From: an uncultured Pelagibacteraceae bacterium
Lineage (GTDB): Bacteria > Pseudomonadota > Alphaproteobacteria > Pelagibacterales > Pelagibacteraceae
NCBI GenBank assembly: GCA_902560245.1
Contig: CACELK010000013.1
Span: forward strand, 1 to 38,769
Direction of reading: 5' to 3'
Length of the DNA: 38,769 nucleotides
The position numbers and the translations under genes were made by a program. Shown here piece by piece: positions 30,148-38,767 of the stretch. Positions within the stretch are counted from its first letter, which is position 1. Each line of letters opens with the position of its first letter. The notes beneath the pieces were generated by a model that made no database searches, was not told the DNA's origin, and saw only the letters and a program-made list of their open reading frames with translations.

Positions 30148-32565
30148 ATGAGCGAAGACGATAAAGATAAAATAAATGTAGTTAACGATCAAAGTTCTGA
30201 TGATAATGAAAAAAATCAATCAGTGAGTGTAGATGATCAACCAAAAAATAACGATGATTTACAATCAGGAAGTGAATCATACATAAGTGTTGACCAATCT
30301 ACGCCAAACCCAACAAATGAAGCTGTTGAAACTCCAGATACATCAAAAACAGAAGTAACAAAGCAAGAAGATAAAAAAGAGCATGAGGTAATTCACAAAA
30401 AAGACGGGAGACTACATATATATGTACGACAAGATAAATATAAAGGTGAGTTAAAATCAAAAAATTGGGTTGGGAGACTTTATATTGACGGAAAACAGAA
30501 GATTTCATCATCAGGAACACCAAATTTAGAAGAGGCAATTCCTATTTTAGAAAAATGGTTTGATGATATTCATGCAAATAAAGAAAAAGAGAAAGAAATT
30601 CCAAAAACTCAAGAAACTCAAGATTCAACAAGCCAAGTTTCCCAAACTTCAACTACAAGCCCGAGTCAAGCTACTACCCCAACAATGGAAACAAGCCAGG
30701 CACCAGCTGCACCTACAACAACAGAAACACTAAAACCTGTTGTAAGTCCGGTTAAAAATGAAAGTAACATAGAACAACAAACCAATACGAATGATAATAA
30801 AGAAACTGTAGAAAATAAAAAATCTGTTTCTGGTTTATTTGACAAGTTAAAAAATATAAAATTAAAAAAACCATCTTTTGCATCTGGTCTTAAAATGCCA
30901 AAAGCATCTGCCGGTGGCGCAAACAATTTAAAAAGTAAGTTAGATAATTTTTTTAAATCAAAATTGGGAAAATCTTCTGCACAAGGCGAGGAAATACTTG
31001 GAGTAGAAATAACAAATAAAGAAATTAGATTAGCACAAATTGCTTCTAATAAAGCAAACCAATGGGTATTAGAAAAATTTTATATTCATAAAGTAGATTT
31101 ACCAGATGACTCAGCTGTTTTAGACAATTCTGAGAAACTTGGAGCAGAATTGACAATCGCAATTCAAAAATCAAAAATTAAAACACCTAATGCTGCGATT
31201 GCGATACCTGTAACAAGCGCAATTATAAGAGTAGTAACAGCACCTCTTATGACTGATGAAGAATTGCAAAAGGCGATCGAAACTAATTCTCTTTGGGAAA
31301 ATCTTGTTCAATTAACAGACAACTTAGATGATTATTCAATATTCCATCAGGTAATAAACAGAAATCAAAAAGACAATACAATGGATATTTTATTTGTTGC
31401 TTCAAAACTATCTGACATCAATAGTTATACATCAATTATAAAGTCAAGCGGACTCAACCCAGTTATAATTGATGTAAAATGTTTTGCATTAAAATCTGCA
31501 GTAGACCAAATTAATCAGATTTCTCAAAAAGTTGAGGATGCAAATTTAACAGCTGTTTTAGAGTTTGGTTTAGATGAAAATTATTTAATGATCTTATATG
31601 ATAATAATCCAATCATTACTGATATTTTTTTAAGAGGACAAGATAGGGAAATATTAAAATCATCACAAATACAAGAAGAGAAAGAGGGGCTAGTAAGAAG
31701 ATTTGTTACACAAGTCAAACAAGCTGTTCAAGATTTTGAAACAAAATATGAGAAAAGAATAAGAAACATTAAGGTTGTTTCTGATTTAGAAAATATTGAG
31801 GATTACTTATCTATTTTTAGAACGAATTTAGTTAATATTGGATTTAAAACTTTTGACCCAATTGATGGTCTAAAAATTCCTCAGCAGCTTGACCAATCAA
31901 TAAATTTACAAAATCGTTCATATCTTTCTACTGTAATTGGTTTAGCATTTAGGAAGTTAGATGTTTTTGGTTATTATAAGTTTGTTACTGCTGTTAAAAA
32001 TATAAATTTACTTCCCAACAGAAAAGGAATGGTTAAACAGAAAAAAATGAAAGCAATTTCGAATTTTGCTTTTAAAGGATTTGTTGGTGGAGTTGTTGGT
32101 ATTTATTTAATTATGTTTTTATTGTCTTTCTGGAATATTCATACATATAATAAAAAGCTTGCTAACTATGAAAAGATTAAGAAAACACATGCTTTGAAAA
32201 AAAAGGAAAATAAAGCAATTGGAAAAGAATTAAGATTAATAGAAACTACTTTGAGATTAAGCAATAGTCTTAAATCAAATAAAGATTTGAGCTATAGAAT
32301 ATTGGCACAAATTGCTGCGAGTGTTCCAAAAAGAGTCAGGTTTGACAAAGTTGATTATAACGGAAAAACAAAAGTTACAATTCAAGGAGTAGCAGCAAGT
32401 GATCAAGATATATTAAAATTTATTAAAAATTTAAGTGATAAAAAATATATAAAGCAGGCATCGCTATCATCGATGAAACTTCCAAAAAGATCAAAGACAG
32501 GAATAACAATGAAAGGATTTAGAGTTTTTGTAGTAATTGACCCATCAGGTAAAAGCAAAACATAG
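30148..32565 (+). CDS. pilM: PilM-PilN fusion with N-terminal integrase-arm-like domain
   Basis: This 805-residue protein joins what are normally two or three proteins. Residues 1-80 are acidic and disordered. Residues about 83-148 (GRLHIYV..., NWVGRLYIDGKQ, SSSGTPNLEEAIPILEKWF) follow the three-strand-plus-helix pattern of arm-type DNA-binding domains of tyrosine integrases. A Ser/Thr/Gln linker runs to about 240. The actin-like PilM domain starts near 281 (ILGVEITNKEIRLAQI). The PilN part begins with INLLPNRKG near 619, the motif by which PilN tails bind PilM, then one membrane helix (645-664), a coiled coil and a periplasmic ferredoxin-like end. It anchors the cytoplasmic ring to the alignment complex. 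It heads the assembly operon, 11 bp before pilO. Confidence 0.85.
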   Translation: MSEDDKDKINVVNDQSSDDNEKNQSVSVDDQPKNNDDLQSGSESYISVDQSTPNPTNEAVETPDTSKTEVTKQEDKKEHEVIHKKDGRLHIYVRQDKYKGELKSKNWVGRLYIDGKQKISSSGTPNLEEAIPILEKWFDDIHANKEKEKEIPKTQETQDSTSQVSQTSTTSPSQATTPTMETSQAPAAPTTTETLKPVVSPVKNESNIEQQTNTNDNKETVENKKSVSGLFDKLKNIKLKKPSFASGLKMPKASAGGANNLKSKLDNFFKSKLGKSSAQGEEILGVEITNKEIRLAQIASNKANQWVLEKFYIHKVDLPDDSAVLDNSEKLGAELTIAIQKSKIKTPNAAIAIPVTSAIIRVVTAPLMTDEELQKAIETNSLWENLVQLTDNLDDYSIFHQVINRNQKDNTMDILFVASKLSDINSYTSIIKSSGLNPVIIDVKCFALKSAVDQINQISQKVEDANLTAVLEFGLDENYLMILYDNNPIITDIFLRGQDREILKSSQIQEEKEGLVRRFVTQVKQAVQDFETKYEKRIRNIKVVSDLENIEDYLSIFRTNLVNIGFKTFDPIDGLKIPQQLDQSINLQNRSYLSTVIGLAFRKLDVFGYYKFVTAVKNINLLPNRKGMVKQKKMKAISNFAFKGFVGGVVGIYLIMFLLSFWNIHTYNKKLANYEKIKKTHALKKKENKAIGKELRLIETTLRLSNSLKSNKDLSYRILAQIAASVPKRVRFDKVDYNGKTKVTIQGVAASDQDILKFIKNLSDKKYIKQASLSSMKLPKRSKTGITMKGFRVFVVIDPSGKSKT

Positions 32566-32576
32566 ATTTAAAAAAT

Positions 32577-33275
32577 ATGGACTTAAAAAATATAGATCTC
32601 AAAAACATTAACTTAGAGGACATAAAGCAAAAAGTTCTTCAACTAGCTGATAGAAAAACTTTAATTAAAGTTGGTATTTCGGTTGGGGCAATAATTATAT
32701 TTTTAATTATTTATTACGCGATTTTGAATCCAATTGTTGAGAAAAAGAAAAAGCAGATAGAAGATATGAATAAAAAAAAAGAGGAAACTGCTAAATTCGT
32801 TAATCAAATTAAGTCAAAAAAGAATAAAATTAAAAAACTAAAACCTAAGTATGACGAATATTCAACTTTATTTCATACAAAAGCAGAAGTTGAGGGATTA
32901 TATGAAACCTTAAGTTACTTTGCTGGTGTTAATGACTTGGTGATTTCAAAAATTGAAAAAAAACCACCAAAAAAAGTTTATAGGTCTGATATTTTAACTG
33001 ATACGAAGAAGAAGAAAAAGAAGAAGAAAAAGAAGAAAAAGAAGAAAAAGAAGAAAACGAAATCAGCTAAAAACGTTGCATATTACACAATACCGGTGAA
33101 TTTTGAGATTACTGGTAATTTCTTAGGCTACATTAAGTTTAAAAGATCGCTTTCTTTGTCTAAAAAGATGCTTAATTTTGACAAGGAATCAATAAAAGTG
33201 GTAAAAGGAGATACAACCGGTGCGATAAAAGTTAATGGAGTATTAACTATAGTAGGATTGGCTGATGAGTTTTAA
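32577..33275 (+). CDS. pilO: pilus alignment protein PilO with 17-Lys run
   Basis: A 232-residue bitopic protein: cytoplasmic N-terminus, membrane helix (about 32-51), coiled coil (about 55-100) and a periplasmic PilO domain that pairs with PilN. An uninterrupted run of 17 lysines (33006-33056, codons AAG and AAA) lies between the first and second halves of the periplasmic domain, after ILTDT. The N-terminus begins with DLKNI-type pentads, and the 15-bp unit continues upstream across the pilMN stop. It begins 11 bp after pilMN and overlaps pilP by 11 bases. The name rests on topology, domain shape and order. Confidence 0.85.
   Translation: MDLKNIDLKNINLEDIKQKVLQLADRKTLIKVGISVGAIIIFLIIYYAILNPIVEKKKKQIEDMNKKKEETAKFVNQIKSKKNKIKKLKPKYDEYSTLFHTKAEVEGLYETLSYFAGVNDLVISKIEKKPPKKVYRSDILTDTKKKKKKKKKKKKKKKKKTKSAKNVAYYTIPVNFEITGNFLGYIKFKRSLSLSKKMLNFDKESIKVVKGDTTGAIKVNGVLTIVGLADEF
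33006..33056 (+). repeat. AAG/AAA trinucleotide tract coding poly-Lys
   Basis: Fifty-one bases of AAG and AAA codons, ending in a regular AAGAAGAAA nonamer pattern, encode 17 consecutive lysines in PilO. Slippage in 3-bp steps would change the Lys number without a frameshift. Indels of one base within its short A runs would truncate PilO and could switch the pilus off. Confidence 0.85.
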
Positions 33276-33777
33276 AAAATTATTAATATTAAGCTTTGTT
33301 GCTTCATTAAGCATTTTTAATTTACATGCTGAAAATCATGATGCTGAGCAAAATATAATTGATAAAGCAAAAGAAATTAATAAAAAAGTTAAACAGAAAC
33401 AGGCAGATCAACAAGCAAACATTAGTTCAGAGATTGGCAAAGAAGAGCCTCTTCCACTAAACGATCCATTTGTTGGAGATGCATCTTTAGGAGGAGCAAG
33501 CACTGTATCTGTAATCACTAACAGCGATGAAGAGAGAGCAGAAATGAGTTTATATAACTTTAAACTTGTTGGAATAATGAATGGTGAGTATGAGAGTTAC
33601 GTATCTTTAATTAATGCAACGGGAGAGGTAGTTACATTACAAATAAATGAGGAACTTAGCCCAGGCATTAAATTAATTGCACTTAAAAATCAGAGAGCAA
33701 TTTTTGAAAAAGGTGATAACTCGTTTTTAGTTATTAATTTTAAAAATCAAATTAAAGAAACTTCGGAGCCATTTTAA
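33265..33777 (+). CDS. pilP: pilus assembly protein PilP-like
   Basis: A 170-residue periplasmic protein. A Sec signal peptide (1-22, ending LHA) precedes a Lys/Gln-rich flexible segment and PLPLNDPFVGDA (about 62-73). The beta domain is about 95-160, with YNFKLVGIMNGEYESYVSLINATGEVVTL, the PilP fold that docks on the secretin. PilP of Pseudomonas and Neisseria is a lipoprotein; here no lipobox Cys is present and cleavage should be by signal peptidase I, so it would be soluble. It overlaps pilO by 11 bases and shares one base with the pilQ ATG (TAATG). Confidence 0.78.
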   Translation: MSFKKLLILSFVASLSIFNLHAENHDAEQNIIDKAKEINKKVKQKQADQQANISSEIGKEEPLPLNDPFVGDASLGGASTVSVITNSDEERAEMSLYNFKLVGIMNGEYESYVSLINATGEVVTLQINEELSPGIKLIALKNQRAIFEKGDNSFLVINFKNQIKETSEPF

Positions 33778-35348
33778 TGAATTTAAAGTTATTTAAATTA
33801 TTAATTTCTCTAATATTTTTATCTTTTGCTTTAAGCGGATGTGCACAAGATATGTCTAAGTTTAAAAAAAAGAAAGGCTTTAAACACGACACACCCTTAA
33901 TTAAAGAGGATGTAAAAGCCCTTGGAAAAATAGAAATAGAAAAAAGTGCAAAAATGGGACCAACTCCAGTTGAAGGAGATATTAAAGTATTAGAAAAAAG
34001 GAAACAAATTTCATCTGTTAAAGAAAAAAATTATTTATTAATTCCAGAGGAATACATGCTTTTAAAACAAAATGTATCCTTCAAATTTCAAAATCTAGAT
34101 TACAAAGAAGCCATGAGTTTAATGGCAAAAATAGGAGATGTTAACATATTGGTAGGTGAGGAAGTTGCTGGTGCAATTTCAGCAGAATTATCAAATGTAC
34201 CTTGGGATAAAGCTTTTAATGCATTGCTAGATATGAAAAATTTTGCAGCTGACATTGATGTTGCAAGCAATATTATAAGAGTTCATTCCCCAGCTACATT
34301 AACTTCACAAGAAAGTTATAAATCTGCAAGAGCATCAGCAGTTAGAAAAAAAGTTGAATTAGAAAATTCTGTTGAGCCTATCGTTTCAGAAATATTTAGA
34401 CTTTATTATATAACGCCAGCTGAAGCTAAAGCTACAATATCAGAATTATTTACATCAGTTTCGGAAAATGCGTCTTATTCTCCAATACAAGTAACAGAAG
34501 AAAAAACTACAAGATCAATTATTGTAAGAGGAAAAGAAAAAGATTTGGATGTAGTTGATAAAGTAATAAGAGAGATTGATGTTAGAACTAAGCAGGTGTT
34601 AATCGAAGCTTTTATTGTCGAAGCAACTTCTACTTTTGAAAGAGCATTAGGAAATAAACTTGGTGGTGCTTATACCAAAAATCGTGAAAGAATTGGTGGT
34701 ACAGTTGGAGGTACAACAGTTGGAGCTGCGGACGGTTCAGGTGCAGAAATTTCCTCAGGAACAGCTGGTATTAGCGCTGCAGGAAGTGGTAGTACCGACG
34801 GATTGTTTAATTTCAACGCAGTCGGTGCAACGAGCGGCATAGGGATTCTTAGAAGAACAGGTTCTGCCGTTTTAAAACTTCAAATAGAGGCATTAGAAAA
34901 AGAAGGTTTAGGAAAAACTATTTCTAATCCTAAATTATTTACATTAGATAATCAGCTTGCGTCTATAACTCAAGGTGTTCAAATACCTGTTGCGGGTACC
35001 GATAACACAGCACCTACGTTTAAGGACGCTGCTTTGAAATTAACTGTAACTCCAAGTATAATTGGCGATGGAAATGTGCTTTTAGAGATTCAGGTCAATA
35101 ATGATACTCCAGATAGAACAGATCCATCAGCAGTGGGTATCAACAAAATGGAGATAACTACTAAATTGTTAATAGCTGATGGAGACATTGTAGTTATTGG
35201 TGGAATTAAGAAAAATGACATTTCAGATGCTGCTGAACAAGTTCCCGGGGTAAGCAAATTGCCAGTAATAGGAAAAATGTTTAAAGGAACGACAAAAAGC
35301 GATAGAATGAATGAACTTTTAGTGTTTATCGCACCAAGGATTTTATAA
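33777..35348 (+). CDS. pilQ: type IV pilus secretin, PilQ/MshL-like lipoprotein
   Basis: A 523-residue outer-membrane secretin. The signal peptide ends in a lipobox, Leu19-Ser20-Gly21-Cys22, so it should be lipidated, as in MshL-type secretins and unlike classical PilQ. An STN/N0 domain (about 100-180, VSFKFQNLDYKEAMSLMAKI) and an N1 domain (about 200-275, FRLYYITPAEAKATISELF and TTRSIIVRGKEKDLDVVDKVI) precede the secretin core (about 280-523). The core contains KQVLIEAFIVEAT, a Gly/Ser/Thr-rich gate loop, and DIVVIGGIKK to VPGVSKLPVIGKMFKG. The pilus exits through it. It has no AMIN domain, so peptidoglycan docking must differ. Single-base overlaps join it to pilP and pilB. Confidence 0.92.
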   Translation: MNLKLFKLLISLIFLSFALSGCAQDMSKFKKKKGFKHDTPLIKEDVKALGKIEIEKSAKMGPTPVEGDIKVLEKRKQISSVKEKNYLLIPEEYMLLKQNVSFKFQNLDYKEAMSLMAKIGDVNILVGEEVAGAISAELSNVPWDKAFNALLDMKNFAADIDVASNIIRVHSPATLTSQESYKSARASAVRKKVELENSVEPIVSEIFRLYYITPAEAKATISELFTSVSENASYSPIQVTEEKTTRSIIVRGKEKDLDVVDKVIREIDVRTKQVLIEAFIVEATSTFERALGNKLGGAYTKNRERIGGTVGGTTVGAADGSGAEISSGTAGISAAGSGSTDGLFNFNAVGATSGIGILRRTGSAVLKLQIEALEKEGLGKTISNPKLFTLDNQLASITQGVQIPVAGTDNTAPTFKDAALKLTVTPSIIGDGNVLLEIQVNNDTPDRTDPSAVGINKMEITTKLLIADGDIVVIGGIKKNDISDAAEQVPGVSKLPVIGKMFKGTTKSDRMNELLVFIAPRIL

Positions 35349-37105
35349 TGCTTAAGATAAGTAGAGAAAGTGAAATAAATTTAATTAATGTCTTAATTGA
35401 TCATGACATTATTTCAGGAAAAGATTTACCAAATATAAAAAAGGTAAGTACTGAAAAAAACTCCTCACAAATTGATGCTGTATTTGAATTAAAACTTACA
35501 GATGAAAATAAAATTTTAGATGTTTTAGTTAAAGAACAAAATTTAGAAGTTGTTGATCTTACAAAATGTGAAATTACAGATGAAATCAAAGCAGTTCTAC
35601 CATCTAATTATATTAAAATGAATTTTGTTGCCCCTTTTAAAGTCGAGGGAAAAAATTTACATATAGCAATTTCAGATAGTTCAAAGCTTGGCTTAATGAG
35701 AAATCTTAAAGCAATTACAAAAAAAAATATTGAGTTACATGCGGCTAAGGTTACTCAAATTTCTAATTTTATAGACAAGCTACTAAGCGAGTCAGGAGAT
35801 GTTACAACACAATCAATTAGACAAGAAAACGTTAGTAAAGAAAAAACAAAAACTTTTGATTCTGATTTGGGTGAAGCAGGAGAAGTTTTAGAAAAACCAC
35901 CTGAGGAAGATATAGAAGCAATTGAAAATGAATCTGAAGTAATTAAATTTAGTACAGCTGTAGTTGCAGAAGCTATAAAATCAGGCGTAAGTGATATTCA
36001 TATAGAGCCATACAGATTTTCATCAAGAGTACGTTATCGTCAGGACGGTATGTTACAAGAACAAGAGCAATACAAAAAATTTCTTCACGATAATTATGGT
36101 GCAGTTGTTACTCGTTTTAAAATTATGGGTAAATTAGATATTGCGGAAAGAAGACTACCACAAGATGGTGCAATTAATTTTAAGATTGATGGAAAAGTTG
36201 TAGATTTACGATTATCTATTTTGCCTACTGCTAGCAACGAAAGAATTGTAATGCGGGTCTTAAATAAAGATGCAGGAGATATAACTCTTGAACAATTAAA
36301 TTTTGAAGATGCCGATTTAAAAAATTTAAGAAAAGCAATTCACAGTACCCAAGGATTAATTCTTGTAACAGGTCCTACTGGTTCAGGAAAATCAACAACT
36401 CTATATAGTATTCTTAAAGAAGTAAGCAAACCACATCTAAACATTTTAACTGCAGAAGATCCTGTTGAATATGAACTGGACGGTGTTGGACAAGTTCAAA
36501 TTAAAGATGATATAGGATTAACTTTTGGCGCAGCATTAAGATCTTTTCTTCGTCAAGACCCAGAAATAATTTTGGTTGGAGAGATGAGGGATAAGGAAAC
36601 AGTTGATATTGGATTAAAAGCTGCACTTACTGGTCACTTAGTTTTTAGTACACTACACACTAATGATGCACCGAGTACAATTACTAGATTACAAAATATG
36701 GGAACACCTGATTATTTAATTAGTGCTGCAACTCAGTTGGTACTAGCACAAAGACTAGCAAGAAGATCCTGTAAAGATTGTAGAGTGCCTGATGAAGATG
36801 TTACTCCAAAAGTCTTAACCGATTTAGGTTTTTCTCCAGAGCTAGCTTCAAGAGTTAAAGCGCTTAAAGGCAAAGGATGTCCAAAGTGTAAAGACTCTGG
36901 TTACAAAGGACGACAAGGTATTTATGAAATTTTAGTTGTTTCTAAACCAGTTAAAGAAGCAATATTAAGACAAGCAACTACTCCTGAATTAAGATCTATT
37001 GCTATTAAAGAAGGTTTTCAAACCATGCAGGATATGGGAAGAAGATTAATTGCAAATGGTGAGTTAAATTTTAGAGAATACGAGCGTGTTTTAGCATCAG
37101 AATAA
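35348..37105 (+). CDS. pilB: pilus extension ATPase PilB/GspE
   Basis: A 585-residue hexameric ATPase that drives pilus polymerisation. The N-terminal T2SSE_N-type domain is at about 1-150, followed by an acidic linker. The ATPase core has DIHIEPYRFSSRVRYRQDGML, Walker A GPTGSGKS (342-349), the Asp box (TAEDPVEYEL), Walker B (DPEIILVGEMRD) and the His box (GHLVFSTLHTND). The four-Cys zinc site is Cys475/Cys478 and Cys511/Cys514. The zinc motif and the extra N-domain separate it from pilT at 14284. It starts in a TAATG overlap with pilQ. Confidence 0.94.
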   Translation: MLKISRESEINLINVLIDHDIISGKDLPNIKKVSTEKNSSQIDAVFELKLTDENKILDVLVKEQNLEVVDLTKCEITDEIKAVLPSNYIKMNFVAPFKVEGKNLHIAISDSSKLGLMRNLKAITKKNIELHAAKVTQISNFIDKLLSESGDVTTQSIRQENVSKEKTKTFDSDLGEAGEVLEKPPEEDIEAIENESEVIKFSTAVVAEAIKSGVSDIHIEPYRFSSRVRYRQDGMLQEQEQYKKFLHDNYGAVVTRFKIMGKLDIAERRLPQDGAINFKIDGKVVDLRLSILPTASNERIVMRVLNKDAGDITLEQLNFEDADLKNLRKAIHSTQGLILVTGPTGSGKSTTLYSILKEVSKPHLNILTAEDPVEYELDGVGQVQIKDDIGLTFGAALRSFLRQDPEIILVGEMRDKETVDIGLKAALTGHLVFSTLHTNDAPSTITRLQNMGTPDYLISAATQLVLAQRLARRSCKDCRVPDEDVTPKVLTDLGFSPELASRVKALKGKGCPKCKDSGYKGRQGIYEILVVSKPVKEAILRQATTPELRSIAIKEGFQTMQDMGRRLIANGELNFREYERVLASE

Positions 37106-37115
37106 TATATTTTAT

Positions 37116-38357
37116 ATGGAAGCTTATACATACAAAGGTATTTCCGAAGGCAAATATGTTGAGGGTGAAATCGAAGCTCTTAACCAAGACGAGGCATCAC
37201 ACAAGCTTAAAGAACAAAAAGTAATAATAACAAACTTAGTAAAAAGTAAGAAAAAAAAAGCAGAAGCGAAAAGTAAGGGTAAAAAATCTAGTTTTTCACT
37301 TTTTGGAGGTAAAAAAAAACCTAAAACAGAAGATATACTTATTTTTTCAAAACAATTTGCAACTATGGTAAAAGCTGGTTTGCCTATACTTGAAGTTTTA
37401 GGCATGTTGAGAGATCAGCTTGAGAACCCTGGAATTAAAGAAATTATTGAAGATATAAGAAAAAGCTTAGAAGGTGGTGTAACTTTATCAAAGTGTTTTG
37501 AAAAGTATCCAGAATATTTTGATAATGTTTATTGTAACCTTATAAAGGCCGGAGAGGCCAGCGGTAAGTTAGACGTTTTCTTATTAAAAATTGTTGAGTC
37601 ATTAGAAAAAAAAGAAAAGATCAAAAAAAAAATTAAAGGTGCCTTAATGTATCCAGCTATAATGTTTACAGTTGCAGTAACTGTAAGCGCATTCATGTTA
37701 GTTAAAGTTGTCCCAGTTTTTGCAAAAATGTATGATGGTATGGGAATTGAACTTCCAAAGGCTACAGCTACGATTATGTCTATGAGTGATTTTTTAAGAG
37801 GCACAGGAGGAATGGTATTATTGTTTGGAGGTATTGGTGGTTTTTTTCTTTTTAAATATTTAACAAGTAAAAATGCAGCAATAAAATATAAATGGCATAA
37901 ACAAATTTTAAAGTTACCAGTATTCGGAGATATGATTCTAAAATCACTTCTAGCAAGAATTTCATTAATTTTAGGAAACCTTAGTGCAGCTGGAGTTAAT
38001 TTATTAGAAAGTTTAGAAATTGCAAAATCTGTAAGTAATAATGTTGTTGTTACAGAAGCTCTTGAGAATGTTAAAAAAGGAGTTTTTTCTGGTGATACTC
38101 TAACAAAACTTTTTTTGAAGGAACCTTTATTTCCTCCTACATTTAGCCAATTGATTTCAGTTGGAGAACAAACTGGACAGTTAGATGAAATGTTTGGTTC
38201 TGTTGCTATGTATTATGAGGAGGAATTTGATACTTCTGTTGATAATATGTCTAGCTTAATTGAACCAATCATGATTGTTTTTATGGGATTGATGATAGGT
38301 GGATTAATGATAGCTATGTACTCACCAATCTTTAACGTTGGTGCAATAATCGGTTAA
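37116..38357 (+). CDS. pilC: inner-membrane pilus platform protein PilC/GspF
   Basis: A 413-residue polytopic platform protein that links PilB or PilT to the growing pilus. It opens with YTYKGISEGKYVEGEIEA, the usual GspF/PilC start. A Lys-rich cytoplasmic linker (about 45-70) follows, then two homologous helical domains, each introduced by a FSKQFATMVKAGLPILE- or LARISLILGNLSAAGVNLLE-type segment. Each is followed by a membrane helix near 180-205, 225-245 and 380-402. The C-terminal SLIEPIMIVFMGLMIGGLMIAMY is typical. It is 10 bp after pilB, and its stop overlaps the stop of the convergent kinase gene. Confidence 0.94.
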   Translation: MEAYTYKGISEGKYVEGEIEALNQDEASHKLKEQKVIITNLVKSKKKKAEAKSKGKKSSFSLFGGKKKPKTEDILIFSKQFATMVKAGLPILEVLGMLRDQLENPGIKEIIEDIRKSLEGGVTLSKCFEKYPEYFDNVYCNLIKAGEASGKLDVFLLKIVESLEKKEKIKKKIKGALMYPAIMFTVAVTVSAFMLVKVVPVFAKMYDGMGIELPKATATIMSMSDFLRGTGGMVLLFGGIGGFFLFKYLTSKNAAIKYKWHKQILKLPVFGDMILKSLLARISLILGNLSAAGVNLLESLEIAKSVSNNVVVTEALENVKKGVFSGDTLTKLFLKEPLFPPTFSQLISVGEQTGQLDEMFGSVAMYYEEEFDTSVDNMSSLIEPIMIVFMGLMIGGLMIAMYSPIFNVGAIIG

Positions 38358-38767
38358 ATCTTTTTGGTTAATACTAGATGGTTTACCCATCCATCTTGAT
38401 CTTTTTTAAAAACTGCATTGTCCATTATTTGTTTTATAAAAAAAGTTCCTAATCCCCCAGGTTTTATATCATCTAGTTTTCTGTGTTGCACATTTTCTGG
38501 AACAACAGCTTTACCTTTATCAAAAAAACCTATTTCAAGATCACCATCTTTTAATGAAATTTTTATTTCCATTCTATCAGTTGTTTCTTCTACGCCTTTG
38601 TATCCATGTTTAACTATATTTTGTGCAGCTTCAGCAATAGCCAAAACTAATTCGTCTTTTTGTTCTTGAGGTAAATTTATTTTTTCAAAAATTTCTCTAC
38701 AAAAAACTCTTACTTCTTTTAAGCTTGCAGTGCTTACAACAAAATCTTTTGACTCTGATAAATTCAT
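38354..38767 (-). CDS. RsbW-type anti-sigma factor / Ser-Thr kinase
   Basis: A 137-residue GHKL-fold protein. The N-box is ELVLAIAEAAQNIVKHGY, with Glu46, Asn50 and His54. The G1 box is FFDKGK (Asp83, Gly85), and the G2 lid is PGGLGTFFIKQIMD (103-116). Such proteins bind and inhibit a sigma factor or another target, and phosphorylate a STAS antagonist. The ATG sits in TAATG at the very end of the window, the same one-base overlap seen at seven junctions here. A gene upstream of it, very possibly the STAS partner, is therefore expected just outside. Together with the SpoIIE phosphatase at 24998 it could form a partner-switching system around the pilus genes. Confidence 0.85.
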   Translation of the reverse strand: MNLSESKDFVVSTASLKEVRVFCREIFEKINLPQEQKDELVLAIAEAAQNIVKHGYKGVEETTDRMEIKISLKDGDLEIGFFDKGKAVVPENVQHRKLDDIKPGGLGTFFIKQIMDNAVFKKDQDGWVNHLVLTKKI

